Below are positions 1 to 10,010 of a DNA stretch of 64,000 nucleotides, in pieces. The notes under the pieces are model-generated. The model was not told the DNA's origin. It saw only the letters and a program-made list of their open reading frames with translations, and searched no databases. The stretch is taken from assembly GCF_011764425.1 (NCBI RefSeq), contig NZ_BLPF01000001.1, positions 4,455,001-4,519,000 on the forward strand. Direction: 5' to 3'. The position numbers and the translations under genes were made by a program. This DNA is from Phytohabitans houttuyneae (GTDB taxonomy: Bacteria; Actinomycetota; Actinomycetes; Mycobacteriales; Micromonosporaceae). Position 1 is the first letter of the stretch. Each line of letters opens with the position of its first letter.

Positions 1-1
1 C

Positions 2-463
2 ACCCGCGTCGTCACCGTCCCGGTGGACGCGGGCGAGGCGGCGTGGGCGGTCAAGGGCGCCACCGTCACCGTCACGTTGCCGGACAGCAAGGAGGTCACC
101 GGCAAGGTGGCGTCGGTGGGCACCGTCGCAACCGGGGACGACAGCGATGACCAGCCGCCCGGGTCGACCGGCACGGACAGTGCCCAGATCGAGGTGATCG
201 TGACGGTCGCGGACCAGTGGGCACTCGGGTCGCTCCAGCAGACGCCGGTCGACGTCGCGTACGTGGCCGACAAGCGCGAGGACGTGCTGACCGTGCCGGT
301 GGCCGCGCTGCTCGCGCTCGCCGAGGGCGGGTACGGCCTGGAGGTCGTCGACGGCGGCGCCACCAGGTACATCGCCGTCGAGGCGGGGCTTTTCGCCGAT
401 GGGCGGGTCGAGGTCAGCGGCGGCGGGGTCGCCGAAGGCATGACGGTCGGCCTACCAAAATGA
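2..463 (+). CDS. Efflux periplasmic adaptor-like protein, C-terminal part (cut by window edge)
   Basis: The reading frame is already open at base 2 and ends with TGA at 461-463, so the start lies outside the window. The visible 153 residues match the C-terminal half of the complete paralogue at 4802-5833: both share an [31 protein letters not shown] core and end in VAEGM-VG-PK. The family is membrane-anchored adaptors (HlyD/RND-adaptor-like, often with a peptidoglycan-binding domain) encoded beside MacB-type ABC exporters. It precedes an ATPase and a permease in the same direction, so it is the first known gene of efflux cassette 1. Confidence 0.8.
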   Translation, partial: TRVVTVPVDAGEAAWAVKGATVTVTLPDSKEVTGKVASVGTVATGDDSDDQPPGSTGTDSAQIEVIVTVADQWALGSLQQTPVDVAYVADKREDVLTVPVAALLALAEGGYGLEVVDGGATRYIAVEAGLFADGRVEVSGGGVAEGMTVGLPK

Positions 464-515
464 ACCACCCAACGAAAACGCTCCGCTTCGCTCCACGTTT
501 CCGCCGGGGCCCGGA

Positions 516-1165
<650 letters not shown>

Positions 1166-1169
<4 letters not shown>

Positions 1170-2350
1170 AGGCGGCGCGTCTCAGCCCCGCCGACGTGGT
1201 GCGCGTCGGTGCCGCCGGGCTGCGTACCCGGCCGCTGCGGGTGTTTCTGTCCGCGCTGGGCATCGCGATCGGTATCGCCGCGATGATCTCCGTGGTCGGC
1301 ATCTCGTCGTCGTCCCGCGCTGAGCTTGACCGCACGCTCGACCGGCTGGGCACCAACCTGCTGACCGTCGGCCCCGGCCAGACGCTCTTCGGTGAGGACT
1401 CCCGCCTGCCCAAGGAGTCGTTGGCGATGGTGGCCCGGATCGGGCCGGTGGAGTCCGTGAGCGCGGTGGGTCGGGTGCCGGACGTGGCCGTGTACCGCAA
1501 CGACCACATCCCGCGCGGACAGACCGGCAGTATCGCGGTCGTGGCCGCCCAGCCGGACCTGCTCGACACCGTCGCGGTCGAGGTGGCGACCGGCTCGTGG
1601 CTCACCGCCGCCACGTCCGAGTACCCGGGCGTGGTGCTCGGCGCGGCCGCCGCGCGCCGGCTGGACATCCGCGCGCCGGGCGTACGGGTGTGGCTGGGCG
1701 GCAAGTGGTTCAGCGTGGTCGGCATCCTGCGGCCCGGGCAGCTCGCACCCGAGCTGGACCAGTCGGCGATGGTGGGTTGGCCGGCGGCGGAGGAGTACCT
1801 GGCCTTCGACGGTCACCCGACGATGATCTACACGCGGTCGCGGGAGTCGGCGGTCGAGGACGTGCGCGCGGTGCTCGCCGCGACGGCAAACCCTGAGCAG
1901 CCGAACGAGGTACAGGTCTCCCGCCCGTCCGACGCGCTGGAGGCGCAACGGGCCACCGACGCCACGCTCAACGCGCTGCTGCTCGGCCTCGGCGCGGTGG
2001 CGCTGCTGGTTGGCGGCGTGGGCGTGGCCAACACGATGGTCATCTCCGTGCTCGAACGGCGCGCCGAGATCGGGCTGCGGCGGTCGCTGGGCGCCACGAG
2101 GGGCCAGATCCGCACCCAGTTTCTGGCCGAGTCGCTGCTGCTGTCCGCGCTGGGCGGGCTGGGCGGCGTGACGCTGGGCGTCGGGGTGACCGCGATCTAC
2201 GCGGCGACTCAGGCGTGGCCTGCCGTGGTGCCGCCGGTGGCCACCGCCGGCGGGGTGCTGGCCACGCTGGTCATCGGCGCGATCGCCGGTCTGTACCCGG
2301 CGGTGCGGGCGGCCCGCCTCTCGCCCACCGAGGCGCTGGCGGCCCCGTAG
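1166..2350 (+). CDS. ABC transporter permease, MacB/FtsX family, cassette 1
   Basis: A 394-residue protein with the MacB layout: one membrane helix near residues 20-43 ([20 protein letters not shown]), a large extracytoplasmic domain, and three C-terminal helices around residues 270-390. The helix-linked motif [20 protein letters not shown] is typical of the family. The start is GTG, overlapping the ATPase stop. The gene ends one base before the convergent histidine kinase gene. It shares a 78-base stretch (2060-2137) that is identical to the paralogue at 7377-7454, although the rest differs at many synonymous sites. Role: ATP-driven export or extrusion of an unknown substrate. Confidence 0.92.
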
Positions 2351-2351
2351 G

Positions 2352-3509
2352 TCAGGCGCGCTGCGGGAGGGCGACGGTGACGACAAGGCCGCCGCCCTCC
2401 CGCGGTACCGCCTGCGCCGTGCCGCCGTGCGCGGTCGCCACCGCACGGACGATCGACAGGCCCAGGCCGAAGCCGCGTCCGCCGTCCACCCGCTCGCGGT
2501 TGAGCCGCCGGAACGGCTGGAAGAGAGACTCGATCTCGTACGCCGGTACGACAGCGCCCGTGTTGCTGACGGTGAGCACGGCCCACCCGTTCACCGCGTG
2601 GGTGGTGACGGCCAGCCAGCCGCCGGGCGAGTTGTGGCGGGCGGCGTTCTCGACGAGGTTCTGCACAAGCCGCTCCAGCAGGATCGGGTCGCCGCGGGTG
2701 GGTGCCGGCGCGAGCTGCCGCACCACCTTCAGCTCGGGTGCCTTGCTCTGGTCGAGCACGAAGCCGGCCACCTCGGACAGGTCCACGGGGGAGCGCTCGG
2801 CCACCTCCTGCTCCGCGTCGGCGAGCGTGAGCAGGCCGTCGATGAGCCGCTCGTGGCGCTCGTTGACGGTCAGCAGCGACTCGCCGAGCTGCTTGGTCTC
2901 GGCGACGGCACCGGGCCGCGTGACGGCGAGCTCCACGAGGGCACGGTTGAGGGCGAGCGGGGTACGCAGCTCGTGCGAGGCGTTGGCGACGAAGCGGCGC
3001 TGCCCGTCGAAGGAGCGGTCCAGCCGTTCCAGCATCACGTTGAACGTGTCCGCCAGCTCCTTGACCTCGTCGCGCGGCCCGTCCAGCACGATCCGCTCGT
3101 GCAGCCCGGTGCGCGCGCCGTCCGCGCCGGCGATGCGGCGGGCGGTGTCGGTGATCCGCTGCAACGGCTGGAGCGCCCGCCCGGCCACCAGCCACCCGAA
3201 CGCACCCGCCACGACGCCGACCCCCACCAGCGCGATCCCGCCCTGGGTGAGCAGCGAGTCGAGCGCGTCCTGGCGGAGGCGCTCCCGCTCGGCCCGCGCG
3301 TCCTCCAGCGCCTCGACGGCGATCTGCCGGTTTTGCAGGATCTCCATGAGCCTGTCGTTGCGGAGGGCGAGGTCGGTCGGGTCGTTGAGGCTGCGGTCCA
3401 GGCGCTGCGCCATCAGCAGGTACGTCACGCCCAGCAGCACCGCCCCGGCCAGGAAGAACAGGCCGCCGTAGAGCACGGTCAGCCGCACCCGGATCGTCCA
3501 GCGGTTCAT
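2352..3509 (-). CDS. Two-component sensor histidine kinase
   Basis: A 385-residue membrane kinase. An N-terminal helix (about residues 11-33), a short extracytoplasmic loop and a second helix (about 90-112) lead into a HAMP linker, then the H-box SHELRTPLALN, the N-box LVQNLVENAARHN and the glycine box RGFGLGLSIVRAV. The start overlaps the stop of the response regulator by four bases, so the two are translated together. The pair lies between two ABC efflux cassettes transcribed the other way, as in envelope-stress or antibiotic-sensing modules that control MacB-type exporters. That the pair regulates these cassettes is inferred from position only. Confidence 0.92.
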   Translation of the reverse strand: MNRWTIRVRLTVLYGGLFFLAGAVLLGVTYLLMAQRLDRSLNDPTDLALRNDRLMEILQNRQIAVEALEDARAERERLRQDALDSLLTQGGIALVGVGVVAGAFGWLVAGRALQPLQRITDTARRIAGADGARTGLHERIVLDGPRDEVKELADTFNVMLERLDRSFDGQRRFVANASHELRTPLALNRALVELAVTRPGAVAETKQLGESLLTVNERHERLIDGLLTLADAEQEVAERSPVDLSEVAGFVLDQSKAPELKVVRQLAPAPTRGDPILLERLVQNLVENAARHNSPGGWLAVTTHAVNGWAVLTVSNTGAVVPAYEIESLFQPFRRLNRERVDGGRGFGLGLSIVRAVATAHGGTAQAVPREGGGLVVTVALPQRA

Positions 3510-4165
3510 GGCACTCGGTACCCCACTCCCGGCACGGTCTCCACGACCTGCGGATCACCCAGCTTGCGGCGCAGCTTCATCACGGTGACCCGCACGACGT
3601 TTGTGAACGGGTCGATGTTTTCGTCCCACGCCTTTTCCAGCAGCTGCTCCGCCGACACCACCGCCCCGCCGGCCCGCATCAGCTCGCTGAGCACCGCGAA
3701 CTCCTTGTTGGCCAGCGGCACGAACCGCCCATCCCGGAACACCTCGCGGCGGGCCGGGTCGAGGCGGATGCCGGCGCGCTCCAGCACGGGCGGCGCGGCC
3801 GGGCGGGCCCGCCGGCCCAGCGCGTGCACCCGGGCGGAGAGCTCGGCGAACGCGAACGGCTTCGTCAGGTAGTCGTCGGCCCCGATGCCCAGGCCCGCGA
3901 CCCGGTCGCGCACGCCGGTGGCGGCGGTGAGCATGAGCACGCGGGCCGCCGCGCCACTCGCGGTGATCGCGCGGCAGACGTCGTCGCCGTGCACGAGCGG
4001 AAGATCCCGATCGAGTACCACCACGTCGTACTCGTTCACCGGCAGGCGCTCCAGGGCGGCCGCGCCGTCATACACCACGTCGACCGCGAACGCCTCGCGC
4101 CGCAGCCACTCGGCGACCGCCTCGGCCAGCATCTTCTCGTCCTCGACCACCAGGATCCGCACCAC
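3506..4165 (-). CDS. Two-component response regulator, OmpR/PhoB family
   Basis: A 219-residue regulator with an N-terminal receiver domain (LVVEDEK acidic pocket; phospho-acceptor Asp in VVVLDRDLP; the conserved Lys in TKPFAF) and a C-terminal winged helix (NKEFAVLSELM ... FTNVVRVTVMKLRRKLGD ... VPGVGYRV). The start is one of two adjacent GTG codons (4165 or 4162). It is the first gene of a two-gene operon with the kinase. It is divergent from the lipoprotein-efflux operon beginning at 4275, and the 109-base gap holds a 14-bp palindrome that could be its operator. Confidence 0.92.
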   Translation of the reverse strand: MVRILVVEDEKMLAEAVAEWLRREAFAVDVVYDGAAALERLPVNEYDVVVLDRDLPLVHGDDVCRAITASGAAARVLMLTAATGVRDRVAGLGIGADDYLTKPFAFAELSARVHALGRRARPAAPPVLERAGIRLDPARREVFRDGRFVPLANKEFAVLSELMRAGGAVVSAEQLLEKAWDENIDPFTNVVRVTVMKLRRKLGDPQVVETVPGVGYRVP

Positions 4166-4187
4166 CCCATGGTCACCCAGGGCCGGA

Positions 4188-4201
4188 TAACGCCGGCGTT
4201 A
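4188..4201. promoter_or_regulatory. 14-bp perfect palindrome between divergent operons
   Basis: TAACGCCGGCGTTA reads the same on both strands and sits in the only intergenic gap between the response regulator gene and the lipoprotein/efflux operon. It is a reasonable candidate operator. OmpR-type regulators more often bind direct repeats, so another repressor is possible. Confidence 0.35.
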
Positions 4202-4274
4202 ACTCGTCGGGTTATGCCCGGGTTACCGCCTTCTCGGTTCACTCCCCGTGTTGCCTTCGATGAGGGAGATATCC

Positions 4275-4805
4275 ATGAGATTGCGTACCGGCCTGGCGTT
4301 CGCCATCGCGGCGCTGGCCTTCGCGTCCGGGTGTGGCGGTGGATCGGAAGAGGGCGGGGTGCCCACCGCTGGCGGCAGCGCCTCCGCGAGCCCGTCGACG
4401 AGCGCCGACCCGGAGCAGGGGCGCAAGTTCGCCCAGTGCATGCGGGACAACGGAATACCCGACTTTCCCGACCCGGGCCCGGACGGGCAGATCCTGAACC
4501 AGGACTTCGACCGCGAGAAGCTCATCTCCGGCGCCGGGAAGAAGGCGTACGAAGCCTGCCGCGACCTCTCGCCCAACGGCGGCGAGCGGGCCGAGCTCGA
4601 CCCTGCCCAGCAGGAGCAACTGCGCGAGTGGGCCGCCTGCATGCGTGAAAACGGCATCGACATGCCCGACCCCGACCCCAACACCGGCGGCTTCCTCGGG
4701 CTCGGTGGCGAGCTGCCGTTCGACCCCGACGACCCGACGTTCAAGGCGGCGATGGAGGCGTGCCAGGACAAGTTCACGTTCCGCGGCCAGGGCGGTGGCC
4801 AGTGA
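4275..4805 (+). CDS. Small secreted lipoprotein, function unknown
   Basis: A 176-residue protein with a lipoprotein signal: MRLRTGLAFAIAALAF followed by the lipobox ASGC, then a Gly/Ser/Ala-rich linker. The mature part has two similar halves, each built around a Cys-containing motif (FAQCMRDNGIPDFPDPGPDG and WAACMRENGIDMPDPDPNTG), so it looks like an internal duplication. I chose the ATG at 4275 because GAGGGAG lies just upstream; a GTG at 4248 would add nine residues and has no such site. The stop overlaps the adaptor start (GTGA), so it is the first gene of efflux cassette 2. It may act as an extracellular partner of the exporter. Confidence 0.8.
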   Translation: MRLRTGLAFAIAALAFASGCGGGSEEGGVPTAGGSASASPSTSADPEQGRKFAQCMRDNGIPDFPDPGPDGQILNQDFDREKLISGAGKKAYEACRDLSPNGGERAELDPAQQEQLREWAACMRENGIDMPDPDPNTGGFLGLGGELPFDPDDPTFKAAMEACQDKFTFRGQGGGQ

Positions 4806-5833
4806 GGGGTCGCACCGTGCTGCTCGCCGGGGGCGCCGCGCTGGTCGTCGCCTCGGGCGCCGCGGCGGCGGTGGGCTTCGGGGGCGCGGACGCCTCCACG
4901 CCGCCGCGCAGCGCGCTCCCGCCGGCGACCGTGAAGGTCGACCGCGGCACGCTCATCCAGACCGAGACGGTGGACGGCACCCTCGGGTACGGCGATCCGG
5001 TCGCGGTCAAGGGCGCCGGCGGCACACTCACCTGGGTGCCGGCCGAGGGCGCGACCATCACGCGCGGCAAGCCCGTGTACAAAGTGGACGACGATCCCGT
5101 CGTACTCCTCTATGGCGCGATGCCGCTCTACCGCCCGCTCACGGCGGACGTGTCCGGCCCGGATGTCGCCGAGGTGGAAAAGAACCTGGCCGCGCTCGGC
5201 TACCAAGGGTTCACTGTGGACGACGAGTACACGCCGGCCACGGCGGACGCGGTCGAGCGGTGGCAGGAGGACCTCGGCCTTCCGGAGACCGGGACCGTCA
5301 CGCCCGGGCAGGTCGTCGTGGCGCCGGGCCAGATCCGCGTGGCCACGCTGAAGCTGGCGGCGGGTGACCCGGCAAATGGACCGGTGCTGACCTGGACCGG
5401 CACGACGCGCATCGTCACCGTCGCCCTTGAGGTCGACAAGCAGCAGCTGGTCAAGAAGGGTCTGGCGGCCACGGTCGAGCTGCCGGGCGGTGACCAGGTC
5501 GCCGGCACCGTTGCCGAGGTCGGCACCGTCGCCGTCGTTTCCGCGGAGACCACCACGATCGAGGTCGTTGTCACGGTCGGCGACCAGCAGAAGCTCGGCA
5601 CGCTCGACCAGGCTCCGGTGGACGTGATCATCGAGTCCGACAAGCGGGAAAACGTGCTCACGGTGCCGCTCAACGCGCTTGTCGCGCTGGCCGAGGGAGG
5701 GTACGGCCTGCAGGTCGTCGAGGGGAGCACCACGCGGTACGTCGCGGTGGAGACCGGCATGTTCGCCGGCGGGAAGGTCGAGATCTCCGGCGACGGCGTG
5801 GCCGAGGGGATGCTCGTGGGGGTACCCAAATGA
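4802..5833 (+). CDS. Membrane-anchored efflux adaptor with peptidoglycan-binding domain, cassette 2
   Basis: A 343-residue protein: an N-terminal anchor ([20 protein letters not shown]), a first barrel/lipoyl-like segment, a PG_binding_1-type repeat around residues 120-175 ([20 protein letters not shown] ... [13 protein letters not shown]), then beta-barrel segments ending in [11 protein letters not shown]. This order is seen in actinobacterial HlyD-like adaptors that tie an ABC exporter to the wall. The start is GTG at 4802, coupled to the lipoprotein stop. The stop overlaps the ATPase start (ATGA at 5830). Its C-terminal half is paralogous to the partial gene at 2-463. Confidence 0.88.
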   Translation: MRGRTVLLAGGAALVVASGAAAAVGFGGADASTPPRSALPPATVKVDRGTLIQTETVDGTLGYGDPVAVKGAGGTLTWVPAEGATITRGKPVYKVDDDPVVLLYGAMPLYRPLTADVSGPDVAEVEKNLAALGYQGFTVDDEYTPATADAVERWQEDLGLPETGTVTPGQVVVAPGQIRVATLKLAAGDPANGPVLTWTGTTRIVTVALEVDKQQLVKKGLAATVELPGGDQVAGTVAEVGTVAVVSAETTTIEVVVTVGDQQKLGTLDQAPVDVIIESDKRENVLTVPLNALVALAEGGYGLQVVEGSTTRYVAVETGMFAGGKVEISGDGVAEGMLVGVPK

Positions 5834-6483
5834 TCGCGCTCGCGGCGGTGTCCAAGGTCTATCCCGGCGGCGTCGCGGCGGTCCGCGATGTGTCGCTCTC
5901 GATCGGCGCCGGCGAGCTCGTCGCGATCGTCGGACCATCCGGGTCCGGAAAATCCACAATGCTCAACCTGATCGGTACCCTCGACCGCCCGTCGTCGGGG
6001 ACGGTGCGGATCGACGGGTACGAGGTGTCGGCGCTGTCCGACCGTTCGCTGTCGGCTCTGCGCGCGACCCGGATCGGCTTCGTCTTCCAGCAGTTTCACC
6101 TGGCGGCGGGGGTACCGGCGCTCGACAACGTCGCCGACGGCCTCCTCTACAGCGGCGCCCGCATCGGCGAACGGCGCCGCCGGGCCGCGGCCGCACTGGA
6201 GCGCGTCGGGCTGGGGCACCGGATGAGCCACGAGCCGCACGAGCTCTCCGGCGGCGAACGGCAGCGGGTGGCCATCGCGCGGGCCGTCGTGGGTGAGCCG
6301 GCGGTGCTGCTGGCCGACGAGCCGACCGGCAATCTCGACTCCGCCTCCGGCGCGAGCGTGATGGAGCTGCTGCACGAGCTGCACACCGCCGGTACCACAG
6401 TGGTGGTCATCACCCACGACCGCGACATCGCCGCGTCGCTGCCGCGGCAGGTGGCCATGCGCGACGGGCAGGTGCGGTCATGA
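5830..6483 (+). CDS. ABC transporter ATP-binding protein (MacB/LolD type), cassette 2
   Basis: A 217-residue ATPase, the same length as the paralogue at 516-1169, with Walker A GPSGSGKS, signature LSGGERQR, Walker B VLLADEPT and H-loop ITHDRD all intact. The start and stop both overlap neighbouring genes by four bases, so lipoprotein, adaptor, ATPase and permease form one tightly coupled operon. It energises the FtsX-like permease that follows. Confidence 0.93.
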   Translation: MIALAAVSKVYPGGVAAVRDVSLSIGAGELVAIVGPSGSGKSTMLNLIGTLDRPSSGTVRIDGYEVSALSDRSLSALRATRIGFVFQQFHLAAGVPALDNVADGLLYSGARIGERRRRAAAALERVGLGHRMSHEPHELSGGERQRVAIARAVVGEPAVLLADEPTGNLDSASGASVMELLHELHTAGTTVVVITHDRDIAASLPRQVAMRDGQVRS

Positions 6484-7667
6484 AGCCGGCGCGGCTGGCC
6501 TTCGCGGACGTACTGCGCGTGGGCGCGGCGGGGTTGAGGGCGCGGCCGCTGCGCGTGTTCCTGTCCGCGCTGGGCATCGCCATCGGCATCGCGGCCATGC
6601 TCTCGGTGGTGGGCATCTCCACGTCGTCGCGGGCCGAACTCGACCGCACGCTTGACCGGCTCGGCACCAACCTGCTCACGGTCGGTCCGGGGCAGACGTT
6701 CTTCGGCGAGGACTCGCACCTGCCCGACGAGGCGATCGAGATGATCGACCGCATCGCGCCCGTGGAGTCGGTGAGCGCCACCGGCAACGTGGACGCGCAG
6801 GTGTACCGCACCGACAAGATCCCAACCACCCAGTCGGGCGGGATCGCGGTGCGCGCGGCGCGCACGGACCTGCCGGCGACGGTCGGCGCCACGGTCGCCA
6901 GCGGCGCGTGGCTCAACGAGCTGACGGCTCGCTACCCGGCCGTCGTGCTCGGCGCCACCGCGGCCGACCGCCTGGGCGTGGCCCTGGCCGGCCCGTCGGT
7001 GCAGGTGTGGCTGGGCGGGCAGTGGTTCACCGTGGTCGGCGTGCTCCAGCCGGTGCCGCTCGCCGCGGAGCTGGACACGGCCGCGCTGGTCGGCTGGCCG
7101 GTGGCCGCGGCGGAGCTGGGCTTCGACGGCTACGCGACGACGGTGTACACGCGGGCGGCCGAGTCGTCGGTGGAGGCGGTGCAGGGCGTGCTGGCCGCCA
7201 CCGCCAACCCGGAAAACCCGAACGAGGTCAAGGTCTCCCGACCTTCGGACGCGCTGGCCGCGAAGCAGGCCACCGACGAGGCGCTGAACGGCCTCCTGCT
7301 CGGCCTTGGGGCGGTCGCCCTCCTGGTCGGCGGCGTCGGCGTCGCCAACACGATGGTCATATCCGTGCTGGAACGCCGCGCCGAGATCGGGCTGCGGCGG
7401 TCGCTGGGCGCCACGAGGGGCCAGATCCGCACCCAGTTTCTGGCCGAGTCGCTGTTGCTGTCCGCACTGGGCGGCCTGGCCGGGGTACTGCTGGGCATAG
7501 CCGTCACAACCCTCTACACCGCCACCCAGTCCTGGCCCACCGAAGTCCCGGCGTGGGCCATGGCGGGTGCCCTGGCAGCCACGTTGCTGATCGGCGCCCT
7601 GGCCGGCGTGTACCCCGCGGTCCGCGCCAGCCACCTGTCCCCCACGGAGGCCCTCTCCACCCCGTAG
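6480..7667 (+). CDS. ABC transporter permease, MacB/FtsX family, cassette 2
   Basis: A 395-residue permease with one N-terminal helix, a large extracytoplasmic domain and three C-terminal helices, co-linear with the cassette 1 permease along its whole length. A 78-base stretch at 7377-7454 is identical to 2060-2137, including synonymous positions, suggesting recent gene conversion or strong nucleotide-level constraint. It is the last gene of the cassette 2 operon. The downstream gap to the convergent deoD gene contains a 15-bp inverted repeat. Confidence 0.92.
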   Translation: MKPARLAFADVLRVGAAGLRARPLRVFLSALGIAIGIAAMLSVVGISTSSRAELDRTLDRLGTNLLTVGPGQTFFGEDSHLPDEAIEMIDRIAPVESVSATGNVDAQVYRTDKIPTTQSGGIAVRAARTDLPATVGATVASGAWLNELTARYPAVVLGATAADRLGVALAGPSVQVWLGGQWFTVVGVLQPVPLAAELDTAALVGWPVAAAELGFDGYATTVYTRAAESSVEAVQGVLAATANPENPNEVKVSRPSDALAAKQATDEALNGLLLGLGAVALLVGGVGVANTMVISVLERRAEIGLRRSLGATRGQIRTQFLAESLLLSALGGLAGVLLGIAVTTLYTATQSWPTEVPAWAMAGALAATLLIGALAGVYPAVRASHLSPTEALSTP

Positions 7668-7716
7668 CCCTTGTTGCCCCCTCGGGCTCGCGCTGGTTGC
7701 CCCTCGGGCTCGGGCG

Positions 7717-7778
7717 GTTGATCAGGGAGTTGGTGGGCGTGTCGGTCGGCGATTCGCTGCACGAACTCCCTGATCAAC
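7717..7778. repeat. 15-bp perfect inverted repeat between convergent genes
   Basis: GTTGATCAGGGAGTT (7717-7731) is the exact reverse complement of 7764-7778, with a 32-base spacer. The position between the ends of two convergent genes suits a bidirectional terminator, but the long loop and the arm sequence are unlike ordinary GC-rich hairpins. It could be one copy of a dispersed intergenic palindrome. Confidence 0.55.
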
Positions 7779-7796
7779 GTGCAAAGGCTCAGCGGT

Positions 7797-8504
7797 TTAG
7801 GCGATGGCGGTGTCGAGGGCGATCTCGACCATCTCGGCGAACGTGCGCTCGCGCTCCTCGGCGGTCGTGCGTTCGCCGGTCTTCATGTGGTCGCTCACCG
7901 TCAGGATTGTCAGGGCGCGCGCCTTGAACCTCGCGGCGATCGTGTAGAGCGCGGCCGACTCCATCTCCACGGCCAGCACGCCGTAGTCGGCCAGGCGGTC
8001 GTAGAGGTCGGGGCGGTCGGTGTAGAAGGCGTCGGCGGCGAGGATCGGGCCGACGCGCATCTGGATGCCACGGCGCTCGGCGACCTCGACGGACGTGCGC
8101 AGCAGCCCGAAGTCCGCCACCGGCGCGTAGTCGATGAGGCCGTCGAAGCGGGCGCGGTTCATGTTCGAGTCGGTGGCCGAGCCGATGGCGGCGACCACGT
8201 CACGCAGCTTGAGCGACTCGGTGAGCGCCCCGCACGAGCCGACGCGGATCAGGGTGTTCACGCCGTAGTCGTTGATCAGCTCGTGGGCGTAGATCGACGC
8301 GGACGGCATGCCCATGCCCGAGCCCTGCACCGACAGGCGGACACCCTGGTACGTCCCGGTGAAGCCGAACATGCTGCGGACCGTCGAGTAGCACTTGGCG
8401 TCCTCGAGGTAGTGCTCCGCGATCCACTTGGCCCGCAGCGGGTCGCCCGGCATCAGGACCCGCTCCGCGATCTCGCCCGGCTTGGCGCCGATGTGCGTAC
8501 TCAT
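7797..8504 (-). CDS. deoD: Purine-nucleoside phosphorylase, DeoD type
   Basis: A 235-residue hexameric-type phosphorylase that cleaves purine (deoxy)nucleosides with phosphate in nucleoside salvage. It begins [20 protein letters not shown], contains the phosphate-binding RVGSCGA segment, and the late motifs [12 protein letters not shown] and LTVSDH typical of the bacterial DeoD family (about 235-240 residues). I chose the ATG at 8502-8504 because this N-terminus aligns with the family; a start 24 bases further upstream would add unrelated residues. It is a single-gene unit facing the ABC permease. It overlaps nothing and lies just left of the tRNA-Ser gene. Confidence 0.93.
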   Translation of the reverse strand: MSTHIGAKPGEIAERVLMPGDPLRAKWIAEHYLEDAKCYSTVRSMFGFTGTYQGVRLSVQGSGMGMPSASIYAHELINDYGVNTLIRVGSCGALTESLKLRDVVAAIGSATDSNMNRARFDGLIDYAPVADFGLLRTSVEVAERRGIQMRVGPILAADAFYTDRPDLYDRLADYGVLAVEMESAALYTIAARFKARALTILTVSDHMKTGERTTAEERERTFAEMVEIALDTAIA

Positions 8505-8571
8505 GCCTGCGATCCTGCCAGGCGGCATGCCGCCCCGAGGCGAGCCCCGCGGGTCAGGTACCCTTCTCGGC

Positions 8572-8661
8572 GGTGGTGTGTCCGAGTGGCCTAAGGAGCA
8601 CGCCTCGAAAGCGTGTGAGGGTGCAAGCCCTCCGCGGGTTCAAATCCCGCCGCCACCGCCA
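8572..8661 (+). tRNA. tRNA-Ser (anticodon CGA), integration target of the AICE
   Basis: A class II tRNA: acceptor GGTGGTG pairs with CGCCACC, the anticodon loop is CTCGAAA (anticodon CGA), there is a long variable arm (GAGGGTGCAAGCCCTC), the T-loop is GTTCAAATC, the discriminator is G8658, and an encoded CCA occupies 8659-8661. A TACCCT -10-like hexamer lies at 8559-8564. The 5' part is native chromosome; bases 8603-8659 form the left copy of a 57-bp repeat, so the element rebuilt the 3' part of the tRNA upon integration. Confidence 0.95.
8603..8659 (+). repeat. attL core: left copy of 57-bp perfect direct repeat
   Basis: From the anticodon loop to the end of tRNA-Ser(CGA), 57 bases are identical to 25182-25238. 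Flanking bases differ immediately on both sides. Tyrosine-recombinase elements that target tRNA genes leave exactly this arrangement. Confidence 0.95.
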
Positions 8662-8672
8662 TCTAGCAGGGC

Positions 8673-8709
8673 AAACGCCCGGCGACTCTCCGTGAGGCGC
8701 CGGGCGTTT
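8673..8709. terminator. Hairpin terminator just inside attL
   Basis: AAACGCCCGGCG (8673-8684) pairs perfectly with CGCCGGGCGTTT (8698-8709) around a 13-base loop. It separates the tRNA-Ser transcript from the convergent integrase gene and would work both ways. It closely resembles the chromosomal hairpin after attR at 25251-25281. Confidence 0.8.
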
Positions 8710-8717
8710 CTCCGTCC

Positions 8718-8736
8718 GGTCTCAGTTTCGGTCTCA
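8718..8736 (+). promoter_or_regulatory. Paired GGTCTCA repeats near attL (candidate integrase arm sites)
   Basis: GGTCTCA occurs at 8718-8724 and 8730-8736, twelve bases apart, overlapping the end of the integrase gene. The same pair with the same 12-base period and orientation lies near attR (25068-25086). Paired short repeats beside the att core are typical arm-type binding sites of tyrosine integrases. Confidence 0.5.
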
Positions 8737-9996
8737 GTTGGCCGGTACGAGCACTCCAGCGGCTCCGTCATCCGGCTCGGTCCGGTCGGCGGCGGGTGGT
8801 TGCCAGAGCAGCCCACCGACCCGTTCCGCGACGTCGCGGCGTACTTGCCCGGTCAGGTGCTGGTAGCGCTTGGTCATTCCAGAGTCGGACCATCCCATGA
8901 TGCCCATCACGGCCCGTTCCGCGACCTTCAACACGAGCAGTACGGTCGCGGCGGTGTGGCGTGCGTCGTGCAGTCGGGCGTCCCGCAATCCCGCCGCTTT
9001 GAGTAGCCGCTTCCATTCGGTGTAGTCGGTGCGCGGGTTCAGCGGTCCGCCGGTCGGTGTGGTGAATACCCAACCGTCTTCGGTCCACAATTGAGCGGCC
9101 TTAGTCCGTTCCGCATCCTGCACGCGTTTGTGTTGCTGTAGCAGCGAGACGACTTGATCCGGAAGTCCGATCCGCCGCCGGCCTGCCCGTGACTTCGTGT
9201 CGGCAGCCTCGTCGCGTAGCGGTCGCCGGTCGGGACAGTGCCCGCCCATCTTGCGGCCGCAGGGCTTGCTGCACCCGTGCTGCCACCGTGGGCGCAGTCG
9301 CGACCGGCGGACGATAAGCGTTCCGTTTTCGAGGTCTACGTCGGACCATTTCAGTCCTAGGGCCTCACCTTGCCGTAACCCGAGTGCGAGTGCGAGTGCC
9401 CATCGTGCGCCGTTGCGCCGCTCGCCTACCGCGATGAGAATTCGTTGCACTTCTTCCACGGTGTACGGTTCGACCTCTGTGTCATCGAGCCGCGGCGGCT
9501 TGGCGAGGCTTGCGGGATTCTTAGTGATGTGGCCTCGCCGCATTGCCTCATTGAGCGCGGTCCGCAGCGTGCGGTGCGCCTGATGTGCGGTCGCTGCGGC
9601 GCTACCGTTCGCCTGCATTTTGCGGGTTAGCTTCTCGATGTGCTCAGCCGTGAGCTTTTCCAGCCGGTGTGCTCCAATGCCCGGGATGAGGTGCACGTTG
9701 ACTGCTACCCGGTAGCCCGCGGCCGTGTTTTCCCGGACGTTCGGTGTGGCGATGTTTTCTAGCCAGTGCGTGAGCCATTTCGCCACGGTCCAATTCTCGC
9801 CGGGCTTGCGAACGTTTCCGTTGTCGCGGTCACGTTCGAGCGCCCGGACCTTGCGGGTAACGGTCGCCTCAGTCTTGCCGCGCACATGGCGGCGGTCTGG
9901 TTTTCCGTCGTCGCGTATGCCGATGGTTACGCGGCCATGCCATGATCCGTCGCTGCCCTGGTAGATGCTTGATGCGCCGTTGGGCTTGCGTGGCAT
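8734..9996 (-). CDS. int: Tyrosine site-specific integrase of the AICE
   Basis: A 420-residue recombinase that integrates the element at tRNA-Ser and, with Xis, excises it. It has an N-terminal arm-binding region (GSWHGRVTIGIRDDGKPDRR), a core-binding SAM-like domain (WTVAKWLTHWLENIA), and the catalytic domain with Arg in ALGLRQGEALGLKWSD, HDARHTAATVLL (H-x-x-R) and the nucleophile Tyr in MTKRYQHLT. An internal Cys-rich insert (CSKPCGRKMGGHC) is common in the actinobacterial family. I chose the ATG at 9994-9996 with AAAGGAC upstream. The stop lies 75 bases from the tRNA, the usual AICE arrangement. Confidence 0.95.
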   Translation of the reverse strand: MPRKPNGASSIYQGSDGSWHGRVTIGIRDDGKPDRRHVRGKTEATVTRKVRALERDRDNGNVRKPGENWTVAKWLTHWLENIATPNVRENTAAGYRVAVNVHLIPGIGAHRLEKLTAEHIEKLTRKMQANGSAAATAHQAHRTLRTALNEAMRRGHITKNPASLAKPPRLDDTEVEPYTVEEVQRILIAVGERRNGARWALALALGLRQGEALGLKWSDVDLENGTLIVRRSRLRPRWQHGCSKPCGRKMGGHCPDRRPLRDEAADTKSRAGRRRIGLPDQVVSLLQQHKRVQDAERTKAAQLWTEDGWVFTTPTGGPLNPRTDYTEWKRLLKAAGLRDARLHDARHTAATVLLVLKVAERAVMGIMGWSDSGMTKRYQHLTGQVRRDVAERVGGLLWQPPAADRTEPDDGAAGVLVPAN

Positions 9997-10010
9997 TCGG
10001 CACTGTCCTT

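Noticed and set aside
2427-3872. Long plus-strand open frames antisense to the two-component genes
   Set aside because: They are mirror frames of high-GC coding sequence. The minus-strand products have all kinase and regulator motifs and overlapping starts; the antisense frames are Arg/Pro/Ala-rich with no domain.
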